Below are positions 35,061 through 43,131 of a stretch of 64,000 nt of DNA, one piece after another. Position numbers and translations under genes: made by a program. Position 1 is the first letter of the stretch. Each line of letters starts with the position of its first letter. The DNA is from Pseudomonas sp. LB-090624 (lineage in GTDB: Bacteria > Pseudomonadota > Gammaproteobacteria > Pseudomonadales > Pseudomonadaceae). The notes below the pieces were generated by a model. The model made no database searches. It saw only the letters and a list, made by a program, of their open reading frames with translations, and had not been told where the DNA came from. The DNA is taken from positions 124,001 to 188,000 of the forward strand of contig NZ_QJRL01000007.1 of NCBI RefSeq assembly GCF_003205205.1, in the 5' to 3' direction.

Positions 35061-36971
35061 TCAGCCGCGCAACTGCTTGAGCTTGCGGTACAGCGTCGCC
35101 CGGCTGATGCCCAACGTCTCGGCGGCGGCCGACACATTGCCCTGGTGGCGGGCCAGGGCGCCGCGGATCTGTTCCAGTTCGTTGTCCTTCAGGCTGCCGG
35201 AGGGCGCTGTGCTGCTGGCCAGTTCGTCCAGCAGGCAATCGGTAAGGTGATCGAGGGTCAGCACCTGCTCGCCATCCTCGCGCATGGCCAGGGCGGTGCG
35301 CACCACCATTTCCAGCTGGCGGATGTTGCCTGGCCAGTCGAAGCCTTCGAGCAACGCGGTCAACGCCGGGTCGAGGGTTACGCCACGCGCATCGGCCTTG
35401 TCCAGGAGGCCCTGGATGATCGCCGCCAGGTCATCACGTTCGCGCAGGGCCGGCAGGCGCAGCGACACACCGTTTACCCGGTAGTACAGGTCTTCGCGAA
35501 AGTGCTGCTCCTGGACCAGGCGCTTGAGGTCGCGGTGGGTGGCGCAGATCAGCGCCACGTCAATGTCCTGCTCGTCGCCCGCCCCCAATGGTGCTACGCG
35601 GCGCTCCTGCAGTACCCGCAGCAGGCGTGCTTGCAGGGCCAGCGGCATGTCGCCGATTTCGTCGAGGAACAGCGTGCCGCCATGGGCCTGCATCAGCCGC
35701 CCGACCATGCCACCCCGGCGCGAACCGGTGAAGGCGCCCTCGCGATAGCCGAACAGCTCGGACTCGATGAGCCCTTCGGGAATGGCCGCGCAGTTGACTG
35801 CCACGAACGGTTTGTCGGCACGCGGGCTGGCCTGGTGCAAGGCGCGGGCGACCACTTCCTTGCCGGTCCCGGTTTCGCCCAGTAGCAGCACTGGCAAACC
35901 ATTGCCAAGCCCCTGGCGAGCCATGCGCAGGTTGCGCGCCAGGCGTTGATCACCACCCGCCAGTGCATCGAGTGCAGGCGACTGTTTGCTCAAGGCCGGT
36001 TTGCTGGGTGGCGTGCTGGAGCTGACCCGGCCATGGCGCGGCAGCTGCAGGGCACGGAAATAGAACTCGCCCTTGGCGGTCTGCACGCTGCTCACCCCGC
36101 CTTGCCACAAGCGAGCGATAAAGGCCGGCGAACGCTCGCCCAGCAAGTCGGTGCTGCGCCGACCAAGCAGTTCGTGACGCGGCAACTGCAATAGCTGGCA
36201 GGCACTGTCGTTGGCAGCCAGCACTTCGCCATCCAGACTCAGGGCCAACAGGCCGTGCCAGGCACTGTTGAGGTACTGCGGCCGGCTGTGAAAGGCCAGC
36301 ACCAAATGGTCCGGGTGGCAGAGGCCGAACAGACGGCTTTCGATATTGCCGGCGGCCAGCATCAGCGTCGTCAGGCTGTCCTGCGGCTGCGCCATCACCC
36401 CTTCGCGGGTGATGTCGAGCACGCCGATCACTTCGCCACGCGGGTCGCGCAGGGGCACGGAGGTGCAGGAGAACGGGCTGAGGCGGTCGAGGTAATGTTC
36501 GCCGCAGTTGATCAGCGTCGGCCGGCCTTCTACCACGGCGGTGCCGATGGCGTTGGTACCGCGCAACGATTCACTCCAGCAACTGCCCGGGTGCAGGTCG
36601 CGCAGGCCCTCGCGTTGCAGCACATGCTTCTGGCCTTCGATGGCCAGCACATTGGCCTGGGCATCGCCGAGGATGACGATGCCAGCCTTGCCCTGGCGCG
36701 CGACCAGGTAGTCGAGTTCGGGGGTAACGGCATCGATCAGCAGGCGGTTGCGCTCCAGCAGCAGGCGCAGGTCATGGCCCTGTTCCAGGCCCAGGCCCAC
36801 CTGTTCGCCCTGCAGGCAGTCCAGGCCGTGGCCCAGGCTGCGGCGCCAGGAGGCGTCGATCTCGTCGCGCAGCATGCCCAGTGGTAGTTCGCCTTCGCTG
36901 GCCAGCTTCAGGCGGGCCTCGCGGGATTCGTGCAGCGGGTCTTGGGCGTTTGTTATTAGTTGTCGCGCCAT
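35061..36971 (-). CDS. Sigma-54 activator of the AcoR type (qhp cluster regulator)
   Basis: A 636-residue regulator with an N-terminal GAF-like sensor (about 60-215), a PAS-like middle (about 230-320), an AAA+ domain with Walker A GETGTGKE, the sigma-54 contact loop [10 protein letters not shown] and Walker [12 protein letters not shown], and a C-terminal Fis-type helix-turn-helix ([21 protein letters not shown]). The layout matches AcoR activators, which sense small metabolites directly instead of by phosphorylation. It heads the qhpF-qhpE-qhpG unit. The good -24/-12 promoter of the aldehyde dehydrogenase gene and nearby TGTTTCA dyads are the likely targets; the inducer would be an amine or its aldehyde. 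Confidence 0.92.
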   Translation of the reverse strand: MARQLITNAQDPLHESREARLKLASEGELPLGMLRDEIDASWRRSLGHGLDCLQGEQVGLGLEQGHDLRLLLERNRLLIDAVTPELDYLVARQGKAGIVILGDAQANVLAIEGQKHVLQREGLRDLHPGSCWSESLRGTNAIGTAVVEGRPTLINCGEHYLDRLSPFSCTSVPLRDPRGEVIGVLDITREGVMAQPQDSLTTLMLAAGNIESRLFGLCHPDHLVLAFHSRPQYLNSAWHGLLALSLDGEVLAANDSACQLLQLPRHELLGRRSTDLLGERSPAFIARLWQGGVSSVQTAKGEFYFRALQLPRHGRVSSSTPPSKPALSKQSPALDALAGGDQRLARNLRMARQGLGNGLPVLLLGETGTGKEVVARALHQASPRADKPFVAVNCAAIPEGLIESELFGYREGAFTGSRRGGMVGRLMQAHGGTLFLDEIGDMPLALQARLLRVLQERRVAPLGAGDEQDIDVALICATHRDLKRLVQEQHFREDLYYRVNGVSLRLPALRERDDLAAIIQGLLDKADARGVTLDPALTALLEGFDWPGNIRQLEMVVRTALAMREDGEQVLTLDHLTDCLLDELASSTAPSGSLKDNELEQIRGALARHQGNVSAAAETLGISRATLYRKLKQLRG

Positions 36972-37110
36972 TTTCTACTCCGGCTGTGCCCCGCAAGGTG
37001 GCGGGAGACGGGCTTGGGAATTTTGCGCAGTGTGCGGGAGAAATGGCTGGGCGTCATCAGGTAGCGGATGGATTGGGGTGTAGCTGGGCTGGTGACCTGA
37101 AGCTGGCGCA

Positions 37111-37250
37111 ATCCCTGTGGGGGCTGGCTTGCCGGCGCCATCCCCGCGTCGCCTGCTTCGCGGGCTTGCCCGCTCCCACAGGGTTCGCACCAGGCCTGAG
37201 GTCTGCGCTGTACCTGTGGGAGCGGGCGAGCCCGCGAAGAGGCCCTCAAG
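37111..37250. repeat. REP cluster (three copies, two forming an inverted pair)
   Basis: This lies in the 388-base gene-free stretch upstream of the sigma-54 activator. One REP is near 37111-37140; then an inverted pair has arms CCCGCTCCCACAGG (37169-37182) and CCTGTGGGAGCGGG (37213-37226), with the CGCGAAGAGGCCCTCAAG end at 37233-37250. The last REP marks the left edge of the tandem duplication. No gene is seen in the rest of the stretch. Confidence 0.8.
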
Positions 37251-37359
37251 ATCCCCCACATACCGCGCATAAATCAAAAATGCCCAAACCAGCCTTTCAA
37301 ACACCCCGCGCCTGTACAACCCTTTCCCGCCCCTTTCCGGTCTGCGCTTGGCCAAAAAA

Positions 37360-37643
37360 CTAGTCATCCATCCGAGAAGTAATTGCCCACAAATGAAAAA
37401 ACAGCAGTACAACGCAGAGAGTAGAAACCACCCACACTATGATAACACTGTCATCAGGTTTGTATGGCCCAAACAAACCGTCCCCGCCCATTGCATCTGT
37501 ATAGACCCTCATCATAAGCACGAAATAGCAACCCGCAAGGCCCAATCGCCAATTACTTTTCAGCGATCTAAATACGGTTTTATTTAAGTACAACCTGAAC
37601 ACCACATCACACACTGCAAAAAAACAAACAGCAGCACTTTCAT
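37360..37643 (-). pseudogene. Broken copy of the small membrane protein (left unit)
   Basis: By alignment with the intact right copy, it should start at the ATG at 37643, which overlaps the stop of the DUF4225 remnant in the same ATGA manner. The segment is 284 bases against 285 in the right copy: a T-run near the start has seven Ts where eight are needed, so the frame is lost after about nine codons. Downstream the protein frame is intact (FRSLKSNWRLGLAGCYFVLM, ending WAITSRMDD). A different start could still give a protein, so it may be a recent loss or a sequencing error in the homopolymer. Confidence 0.65.
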
Positions 37644-38060
37644 TTTTTTGACTCACTACTGAGCTGTTCCAATGTCGATGCCGACGAACCAAACTCGAAC
37701 CACAACCCCCTCTTACCCAACTGTTTGAACTTCCTCTCCCTATCGGCTTCCAAATAGCGATATAAACGCCAGGCGCCTTTTTTGGGAACCCGCTGAGTTA
37801 AAGCCCGCCCAGAAAATACGAGATCTGCGCTGTAATAAGCCATGTTTCCCTCACGTTCACCATAACCCACCGACTTGGCAGCCTCCTGATATAGCTTCCG
37901 AACCGGCCCCACGACATCCGTGCGCCCTTCATAAAGCCTTCGGCCGTTCTCATAAAAGTTATTCCCACCATGGGCCATCAAGGGCACGCCATGAAACGCA
38001 CATGTGGTACCTAAGCTAGCCATGCAGCTTGCCAAACCTGTAGCGGCCTGAGAGGCACCA
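37640..38060 (-). pseudogene. DUF4225 remnant, N-terminally deleted (left unit)
   Basis: Only the C-terminal ~135 residues of the right-copy protein remain, from GASQAATGLASCMAS to the stop at 37640. A deletion of 372 bases joins this point (38060/38061) to the 3' part of hcp, removing ~98 codons of this gene and the last ~27 of hcp. No ATG with a ribosome site precedes the remnant. The kept part, with GGNNFYENG and YEGRTDVVGPVRKLYQ, is still highly similar to the intact copy. Confidence 0.75.
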
Positions 38061-38462
38061 ATTGCTCTTGCGCCTGCTGATCGGCCATCAACACGGCATG
38101 GGTATATCCAGCTCCTGAGCTATGATCACCGCGCCTTCCAGCTTGATGGAAAAATATTTTTCCTGGTGACCTCCTGAGTGCGTGCGATAGAGGTCTATTT
38201 CACAGACGAGCGCCTCTTGGGAATCCACGGCCTGAGCCAGCAATGGACTGGCCTTGTCGACCAGTTTGATGATCGACACGGGATGGTGAGTCGCGCGTCG
38301 GGTGTTGTCGGTGTTGGACATTGCGTGGTTCAACGCCAGCACCAGGATCTCATCCTGATGAGAGAGCTGGCATCGGTCACCAATGGACGGCTGCGAGTTG
38401 CAGCCTGCGGAGATCAAGCCCTGTCGCTCACCGTTTATACGCATGTATCCGTTACTAGCCAT
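38061..38462 (-). pseudogene. hcp copy, frameshifted and truncated (left unit)
   Basis: Starts MASNGYMRINGERQGLISAG, almost identical to the intact hcp at 39817-40302, but a G-run is one base short (three against four, near 38100), so the protein ends early at DIPMPC. The true 3' end is also lost in the 372-base deletion. The first ~121 residues would still be made; whether the truncated tube protein folds is unknown, since the last strand and helix contacts of Hcp are missing. Confidence 0.75.
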
Positions 38463-38648
38463 GGCCAAATTTCCTTGTAGGTGGATGCCCAAGATTACGG
38501 AGCAAGGAAAGGCTGTATGTCGGCTGCGTCTGAAATGTTCTGGGCGTGCTTTAAACCTTTTGTTTATTCGGGCCTCTGTGAAGCTGCACGTGCCCGTGGG
38601 CAGGGTGCCATGAGCTCAGTTCTGCAGCCGACCTCTTCATGGTTAAAA

Positions 38649-38722
38649 CCACAGGGACGGCATCGCACCTTGGGTCACGCGATCCCTGTGGGCGCGGGTT
38701 TACCCGCGAAGAGGCCCTCAAG
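38649..38722. repeat. REP at the boundary of the two duplication units
   Basis: CCACAGGGA (38649) pairs with TCCCTGTGG (38683-38691), followed by GCGCGGGTTTACCCGCGAAG and the AGGCCCTCAAG end. The surrounding 363 bases (38463-38825) hold no gene: first the hcp leader and this REP, then the duplicated 3' region of the next unit. Confidence 0.75.
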
Positions 38723-38825
38723 GTCAACCACATACCGTGCATAAAATCAAAAATGCCAAAAACAGCCCACAAGCACCAGAAGCCTGCACAACCTTTTCCT
38801 GCCGCTCATGCGCATGGCCGAATAA

Positions 38826-39110
38826 CTAGCTGTCCATCCGAGAAGTAACTGCCCACACATGAAAAAATAGCATAAAAACGCATACAGCAGGCACTACTGA
38901 CACTGTAATAACATCACCAGACCGAAAGGAAAAACCGAACAAACCTCCACCTCCAACTATATCCAAATAAACCCTCATCATGAACGCAAAATAACAGAGC
39001 GCACAGATCAACATCCAATTGCTCCCCAGGGACCTGAAAACAGTCCTGTTCAAAAACAATCTAAATACAACATCACCCATTACAAAAATAATAAACAGAA
39101 AAAATTTCAT
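38826..39110 (-). CDS. Small three-helix membrane protein, candidate immunity protein
   Basis: A 94-residue very hydrophobic protein with three likely membrane helices (FFLFIIFVMGDVVFRLFL, MLICALCYFAFMMRVYLDIV, VITVSVVPAVCVFMLFF). Its ATG overlaps the stop of the DUF4225 gene (ATGA), so it is translationally coupled. It matches no family I know. A small inner-membrane protein directly after a T6SS-linked effector candidate is the usual place for the immunity partner of a membrane- or periplasm-acting toxin. Base composition is markedly lower in GC than the neighbouring regions, suggesting transfer. Confidence 0.68.
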   Translation of the reverse strand: MKFFLFIIFVMGDVVFRLFLNRTVFRSLGSNWMLICALCYFAFMMRVYLDIVGGGGLFGFSFRSGDVITVSVVPAVCVFMLFFHVWAVTSRMDS

Positions 39111-39820
39111 TTTTTGAATTCATTATTTAACTGTATCAGCGTCGACGCCGACGAACCAAACTCAAACACTAGGCCAGTCCTACCTAGCTGCCTGTACTTT
39201 CTCTCCATATCACTATCCAAATAGCGATATAAACGCCAGGCACCCTTTTTAGGAACCCGCCGACTTAAAGCCCGCCCAGAGAAAACCAGATCTGCGCTGT
39301 AATAAGCCATGTTCCCCTCAAGCTCACCATAACCCACCGATTTGGCGGCCTCCTGATATAGTTTCCGAACCGGCCCTACCACATCCGTGCGCCCTTCATA
39401 AAGCCCACGGCCGTTCTCATAAAAGTTATTCCCACCATGGGCCATCAAGGGCACGCCATGAAACGCACACGTGGTACCCAGGCTAGCCATGCAGCTTGCC
39501 AAACCTGTAGCTGCCTGAGAGGCGCCAGCGGCCAGGCCGATAGCTTGCTGAATCACGCGCTGTATTTCCGAGCCCATGCTCTTAGCCTCAACTTCGATAC
39601 GCCCCAGCCCCTCCTCCGGACTAATACGTCGCTGAACTACATCGTCCACCACTCGCTGCGCGTAATAGGCGAGCTCCCGATTGAACTGCATACGCAACCT
39701 GCGATCCTGCAGGTACCGCGCACTGACAGTACAACCGTGACTGATCAACCCGGCGGCTGCAGCATTCACTTCCCAGAACGCCTGGTCCGGGCGATCGCCA
39801 AATTCCTCTTGCCGGCTCAT
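39107..39820 (-). CDS. DUF4225-domain protein, candidate Hcp-linked type VI effector
   Basis: A 237-residue protein from the ATG at 39820, which overlaps the hcp stop by four bases. The C-terminal half carries the DUF4225 pattern (LMAHGGNNFYENG, LYEGRTDVVGPVRKLYQEAAK, VPKKGAWRLYRYL). A small-residue hydrophobic stretch (about 105-135, IGLAAGASQAATGLAS) could insert in membranes. There is no signal peptide, in line with delivery through Hcp. The activity is unknown; a pore-forming or membrane role is only inference from the hydrophobic stretch and the membrane partner. GC and codon use are atypical beside the neighbours. Confidence 0.75.
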   Translation of the reverse strand: MSRQEEFGDRPDQAFWEVNAAAAGLISHGCTVSARYLQDRRLRMQFNRELAYYAQRVVDDVVQRRISPEEGLGRIEVEAKSMGSEIQRVIQQAIGLAAGASQAATGLASCMASLGTTCAFHGVPLMAHGGNNFYENGRGLYEGRTDVVGPVRKLYQEAAKSVGYGELEGNMAYYSADLVFSGRALSRRVPKKGAWRLYRYLDSDMERKYRQLGRTGLVFEFGSSASTLIQLNNEFKK

Positions 39821-40302
39821 GGTATCTCCCCCCACGCCGCGTGCCCGGTTGTCCCGGCAGCATGGTGACTCCATCTGATCGAGCGGTAGCGAATTAGCAA
39901 TTGCTCTTGCGCCTGCTGATCGGCCATCAACACGGCATGGGGTATATCCAGCTCCTGAGCTACGATCACCGCGCCTTCCAGCTTGATGGAAAAATATTTT
40001 TCCTGGTGACCTCCTGAGTGCGTGCGATAGAGGTCTATTTCACAGACGAGCGCCTCTTGGGAATCCACGGCCTGAGCCAGCAATGGACTGGCCTTGTCGA
40101 CCAGTTTGGTGATCGACACGGGATGGTGAGTCGCGCGTCGGGTGTTGTCGGTGTTGGACATTGCGTGGTTCAACGCCAGCACCAGGATCTCATCCTGATG
40201 AGAGAGCTGGCATCGGTTACCAATGGACGGCTGCGAGTTGCAGCCTGCGGAGATCAAGCCCTGTCGCTCACCGTTTATCCGCATGTATCCGTTACTAGCC
40301 AT
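39817..40302 (-). CDS. hcp: Type VI secretion tube protein Hcp (TssD)
   Basis: A 161-residue Hcp-family protein starting MASNGYMRINGERQGLISAG; AAGGAA lies about ten bases before the ATG. Hallmarks are GLISAGCNSQPSIGNRCQ, ATHHPVSITKLVDKASPLLAQA and the C-terminal HAVLMADQQAQEQLLIRYR with IRWSHHAAG. It forms hexameric rings that stack into the T6SS tube and can carry small effectors in the lumen. There are no other T6SS genes here, so this is an orphan hcp that must use a sheath and baseplate encoded elsewhere. It is coupled to the DUF4225 gene by ATGA. Confidence 0.92.
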   Translation of the reverse strand: MASNGYMRINGERQGLISAGCNSQPSIGNRCQLSHQDEILVLALNHAMSNTDNTRRATHHPVSITKLVDKASPLLAQAVDSQEALVCEIDLYRTHSGGHQEKYFSIKLEGAVIVAQELDIPHAVLMADQQAQEQLLIRYRSIRWSHHAAGTTGHAAWGEIP

Positions 40303-40488
40303 GGCCAAATTTCCTTGTAGGTGGATGCCCAAGATTACGGAGCAAGGAAAAGGCTGTATGTCGGCTGCGTCTGAAATTTTCTGGGCGTGCTTTAAACCTT
40401 TTGTTTATTAGGGCCTCTGTGAAGCTGCACATGCCCGTGGACAGGGTGCCATGAGCTCAGTTCTGCACCGACCTCTTCATGGTTAAAA

Positions 40489-40562
40489 CCACAGGGACGG
40501 CATCGCACCTTGGGTCACGCGATCCCTGTGGGAGCGGGCGAGTCCGCGAAGAGGCCCTCAAG
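40489..40562. repeat. REP at the right edge of the duplication
   Basis: The same arrangement as at 38649-38722: CCACAGGGA with TCCCTGTGG, then GAGCGGGCGAGTCCGCGAAG and AGGCCCTCAAGG. It lies just after the csgG stop, so it may also serve as the 3' structure of the csg transcript. Confidence 0.78.
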
Positions 40563-40567
40563 GTCGA

Positions 40568-41419
40568 TCAAGGCTGCTGATTCTGACTCAAGAACTTGTC
40601 CACCGTAGCCTTGCCCTCCCCCCCATCCCCAGCCACCTGCCACAGCCGCCGTTCAATCCCCTGCGCCAGCAAGTGCCCTACCGCCGCTTCGATAGCCGAC
40701 AGCACGCACAGCTGCGCCGGTTCATTGGTGGTATACCCCACCTCGGCTTCCAGCAGCTTCTTGAACTCGATGAACTTGAACACCCCGGCACTGCGCCCGA
40801 CCGAGTAGATGGTCTTGCTGGTCATCACGTTGGCCAGCACCTGCCCGGTGCGCACGTCCACGGCGCGCAGGTTGACGGTGACCTGGTCCACCCGGTACTC
40901 GCGGGAGATGTCGATGCCCAGATAGCGCGCGCCTTCGCCGCCGCTGCGCACGTTGGTGTCGTAGGCAATGATGCCGCCCTCCAGCATCAGGTTGGCGGCC
41001 TGCAGCGGGGGCAGTTCGCCCATGATGTTTTCCGCGACATCCGGCTTTTTCTGCGACGCGCGGATGATCTTGCGCTCGGTCAGCAGGTTCTGCAGCCCTT
41101 CACGCTCCAGCACCACGAACCAGCCGCTGGCACTCAGGGCATCCATCAGCATGCTCGCCGCACCCTGGGTGACGCTGGTGGAGAACGAGCTGGCCGGGGT
41201 CGGCTTGTACTGCCCGGTCTGGTCGCGGAACCCGTACACCACTGCCATCAAGCGCCCCTTGGGCCGGGGCATGTTGATCAGGTCGTAGTAGGTCGAGGCC
41301 CGAGGGGTCAGGGTCGGGGTTTCCGAGTCCTGTTCGGCCGACATGGGTTCGCGCAGGCTACAACCACTTTGCAGGCCCAGGGCGGTGAGGATCAGCAGCG
41401 TGCTCAGCAGACGTTTCAT
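40568..41419 (-). CDS. csgG: Curli secretion channel CsgG
   Basis: A 283-residue outer-membrane lipoprotein (signal peptide with lipobox LQSGC). The family signature is clear: PRPKGRLMAVVYGFRDQTGQYKP near the N-terminus, GWFVVLEREGLQNLLTERKIIR, and GGIIAYDTNVRSGGEGARYLG before the transmembrane beta-hairpin region. CsgG forms a nonameric pore that exports unfolded curlin in enteric bacteria. Here it is the last gene of a long operon and there is no csgA or csgB curlin, so the substrate must be encoded elsewhere or be something new. The small gap after csgF (34 bases) holds its own ribosome site. Confidence 0.93.
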   Translation of the reverse strand: MKRLLSTLLILTALGLQSGCSLREPMSAEQDSETPTLTPRASTYYDLINMPRPKGRLMAVVYGFRDQTGQYKPTPASSFSTSVTQGAASMLMDALSASGWFVVLEREGLQNLLTERKIIRASQKKPDVAENIMGELPPLQAANLMLEGGIIAYDTNVRSGGEGARYLGIDISREYRVDQVTVNLRAVDVRTGQVLANVMTSKTIYSVGRSAGVFKFIEFKKLLEAEVGYTTNEPAQLCVLSAIEAAVGHLLAQGIERRLWQVAGDGGEGKATVDKFLSQNQQP

Positions 41420-41453
41420 GGTGTTCTCTCCCCAACATAAAAGCCCTTCCCTC

Positions 41454-41867
41454 TCAGGGGTTCAGGCCGCTGACCTCAATGATCGAAATTTCTCCCGTGG
41501 CGCGATCGGTGACCTTGATGCTCAAGGCCCCGGAATCGTCGATGACGTCGATGAGAAACGCATCGGTCGCCATGCTGCCGGTACTGCCGTTACTGATGTT
41601 GTCGAGCAACTGCGACAACATCCGCGACTCCAGCTGGTTGCTGAAACGTTCCAGGGCCGTAGTGCCGGTAAAGGCCGAGGCGCGGTCCTCGAGGTCGGGG
41701 TCGTCGTGGTCGTTCTGCGCCTGGGCGTTGTTCAGCAGCCAGGTACCATTCAACGGGTTGCCGCCAAACGCCGGGTTCACCGGGGTGTACACCAGTTCCG
41801 TGGCCTGGGCCGCACAGGCGCTGGCCAGCAGGCAGGCGGCGATGCAACGGGGTATGCGGTGGTTCAT
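41454..41867 (-). CDS. csgF: Curli assembly factor CsgF
   Basis: A 137-residue secreted protein with a signal peptide (MNHRIPRCIAACLLASACAA). The mature N-terminus ELVYTPVNPAFGGNPLNGTWLLNNAQAQND is the conserved CsgF segment that inserts into the CsgG pore. The C-terminal half resembles CsgF as well (GEISIIEVSGLNP). In curli systems CsgF couples export with nucleation. The start overlaps the csgE stop by four bases. Confidence 0.92.
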   Translation of the reverse strand: MNHRIPRCIAACLLASACAAQATELVYTPVNPAFGGNPLNGTWLLNNAQAQNDHDDPDLEDRASAFTGTTALERFSNQLESRMLSQLLDNISNGSTGSMATDAFLIDVIDDSGALSIKVTDRATGEISIIEVSGLNP

Positions 41868-42253
41868 AGCTCGTCCCTCTCCAAGTCGGTGGTGTCCTGC
41901 AGCAGGCGTTGCAGCTTGCGTTGAATGATTTGCTGCTTGACCAGGTCGGCAGCTGCAACGGCCTCGTCTTTGAGCTCGGTGGTGTTCGGTGGCAGGAAGC
42001 GCCGGTACATGACTTCGCGCTCGAACTCCACGGTCACCAGGCTGCCCCAGCGCGCATCGGGGCGTTCGCGTACCACCAGGTTGAAGTCCAGGCGGCTGGT
42101 GGCACGCAGGCGGTCGGCGAAGTAGTAGTAAAAGTCGTGGCCGATGTGCGAGATGGTGTTGTCGACGATAAACCCCTGCATCTCGTCCTCCACCCCGGCC
42201 TTGGCCGATGTGGCCAACGCCAGCAGCAGGCACAACGCAGCCAGGCGCTTCAT
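41864..42253 (-). CDS. csgE: Curli export gatekeeper CsgE
   Basis: A 129-residue periplasmic protein with a signal peptide ending at TSAKAG. The conserved CsgE core can be seen: GFIVDNTISHIGHDFYYYFA, LNLVV-type strand (FNLVVRERPDARWGSLVTVEF) and the C-terminal KQQIIQRKLQRLLQDTTDLE. CsgE caps CsgG and directs substrates to it. Its ATG overlaps the stop of the third pseudopilin gene (ATGA), tying the curli factors to the pilus-like genes in one translation-coupled operon. Confidence 0.92.
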   Translation of the reverse strand: MKRLAALCLLLALATSAKAGVEDEMQGFIVDNTISHIGHDFYYYFADRLRATSRLDFNLVVRERPDARWGSLVTVEFEREVMYRRFLPPNTTELKDEAVAAADLVKQQIIQRKLQRLLQDTTDLERDEL

Positions 42254-42777
42254 GGCGTATCTCCCGGGCCACTGTGGGTCTGCCCGCCGGCGGCACTATC
42301 GGTAAACGCCTGTTCGGCGACGAACTGCCAGTCGCTGTAGTGCTCAAGCCCTTCGAAACCGCTCCACTCGGTGTTGAAACCACTGCGTTTGAACGGTGTG
42401 TCGGCCGAGCGGCTGTGCACGCCAGTGATACGGCCGTCGATCGAACGCAGCAGGCCCCAATCGTCGCTGTTGGTGATGGGGTCGGGGTACAGCCGGCGAA
42501 TGTGCCGGCGGGCCTGCGGAAAGCGGTTGTCCTGCAGCAGGTCAGCCAGGTCCTGCGGGTACTGGGCCAGCCCGGGGGATGCGCGGTAGTAGCTGCGCAG
42601 GGCCTGGGCGTACTGGCCGCCTACCCACAGCAACTGCCGTTCGCGGTCGCGCTGGGCGGCACTGGCCCAAAGGGTGCCGGTGGCTGCCAGGGCGACGCTA
42701 CTGACCGCTATCAGCAGCAGCACGCCCAGGTAGGTGAAGCCGCCGTTGGCTTTACCATTCAGCGAAAAGGCTGCCAT
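42250..42777 (-). CDS. Divergent type II/IV pseudopilin lacking Glu5
   Basis: A 175-residue protein starting MAAFSLNGKANGGFTYLGVL. The leader end G and Phe+1 are followed by a ~20-residue hydrophobic helix, but position +5 is Gly instead of the conserved Glu (FTYLG rather than FTLIE). Such Glu5-less members are minor tip pseudopilins (GspK-like) or chain-capping subunits. The soluble part has RRLYPDPITNSDDWGLLRS, a GspG-like fold motif. It overlaps the preceding pseudopilin by 26 bases and csgE by four. Confidence 0.78.
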   Translation of the reverse strand: MAAFSLNGKANGGFTYLGVLLLIAVSSVALAATGTLWASAAQRDRERQLLWVGGQYAQALRSYYRASPGLAQYPQDLADLLQDNRFPQARRHIRRLYPDPITNSDDWGLLRSIDGRITGVHSRSADTPFKRSGFNTEWSGFEGLEHYSDWQFVAEQAFTDSAAGGQTHSGPGDTP

Positions 42778-43126
42778 CACGCGCCCTCCCTGTGGCACCG
42801 CTCTTGATATCGGCCACGCCGCCCGCCACACCTTCTGGCGGGGGTACCAACTGCCAGGCATCGCTGCGCTCGGTAATCGGGTCGACCGGGGTGTTGCGCA
42901 GGTAGCGTTGTTCCACCAGTTGCTCCAGCGAATCCGGGTAGTGGCCGGTGTCGCCGTAGTAGTGGTCCAGCGCCTCGCGCAGTACCGCCAGGCTTTGGCG
43001 CAGGGTGGCCTCGCGGGAGCTTTCCAGGCTGTTGAAATAGCGCGGCATGGCGATGGTCATCAGCGTGGCGATGATCGCCATCACCACCAGCAGTTCGATC
43101 AGGGTGAAGCCTTTGCTGCGTTTCAT
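42752..43126 (-). CDS. Type II secretion-type pseudopilin (GspG/GspH-like), second
   Basis: A 124-residue prepilin with the cleavage motif KRSKGFTLIELLVVMAII (cut after G, Glu at +5), a long N-terminal helix and a small C-terminal domain with YLRNTPVDPITERSDAWQL, the PxDPxT-like loop of major pseudopilins. It needs a prepilin peptidase (GspO/PilD) that is not in the window. The start at 43126 lies a few bases after the stop of the first pseudopilin. Confidence 0.87.
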   Translation of the reverse strand: MKRSKGFTLIELLVVMAIIATLMTIAMPRYFNSLESSREATLRQSLAVLREALDHYYGDTGHYPDSLEQLVEQRYLRNTPVDPITERSDAWQLVPPPEGVAGGVADIKSGATGRARDGSLFAEW

Positions 43127-43131
43127 GGCTA

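Larger units (their letters stand above)
37239..40560. repeat. REP-bounded tandem duplication of an hcp cassette
   Basis: Two direct copies of one segment, each ending with the same REP sequence GAGGCCCTCA (at 37239, 38711 and 40551). Unit 1 is ~1472 bases and unit 2 ~1840 bases. Unit 1 lacks a ~372-base block present in unit 2 at 39528-39899. The hcp gene and its upstream leader are nearly identical, while the two downstream genes have diverged more, so homogenisation or selection has differed along the unit. Recombination between REPs is the likely origin. Confidence 0.85.

Noticed and set aside
37111..37250. Repeat cluster as a CRISPR array
   Set aside because: The units are inverted REP hairpins with irregular spacing and no spacer-repeat periodicity, and no cas genes are present.
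37360..37692. The 110-codon frame in the left unit as an intact gene
   Set aside because: Its N-terminal part is out of frame with the intact copy and has no ribosome site; alignment shows a one-base loss, so it is listed as a pseudogene, with sequencing error kept as a possibility.
37239..40560. Duplication as a transposon
   Set aside because: There is no transposase, no terminal inverted repeats of an IS and no target-site duplication; REP-REP recombination explains the structure.
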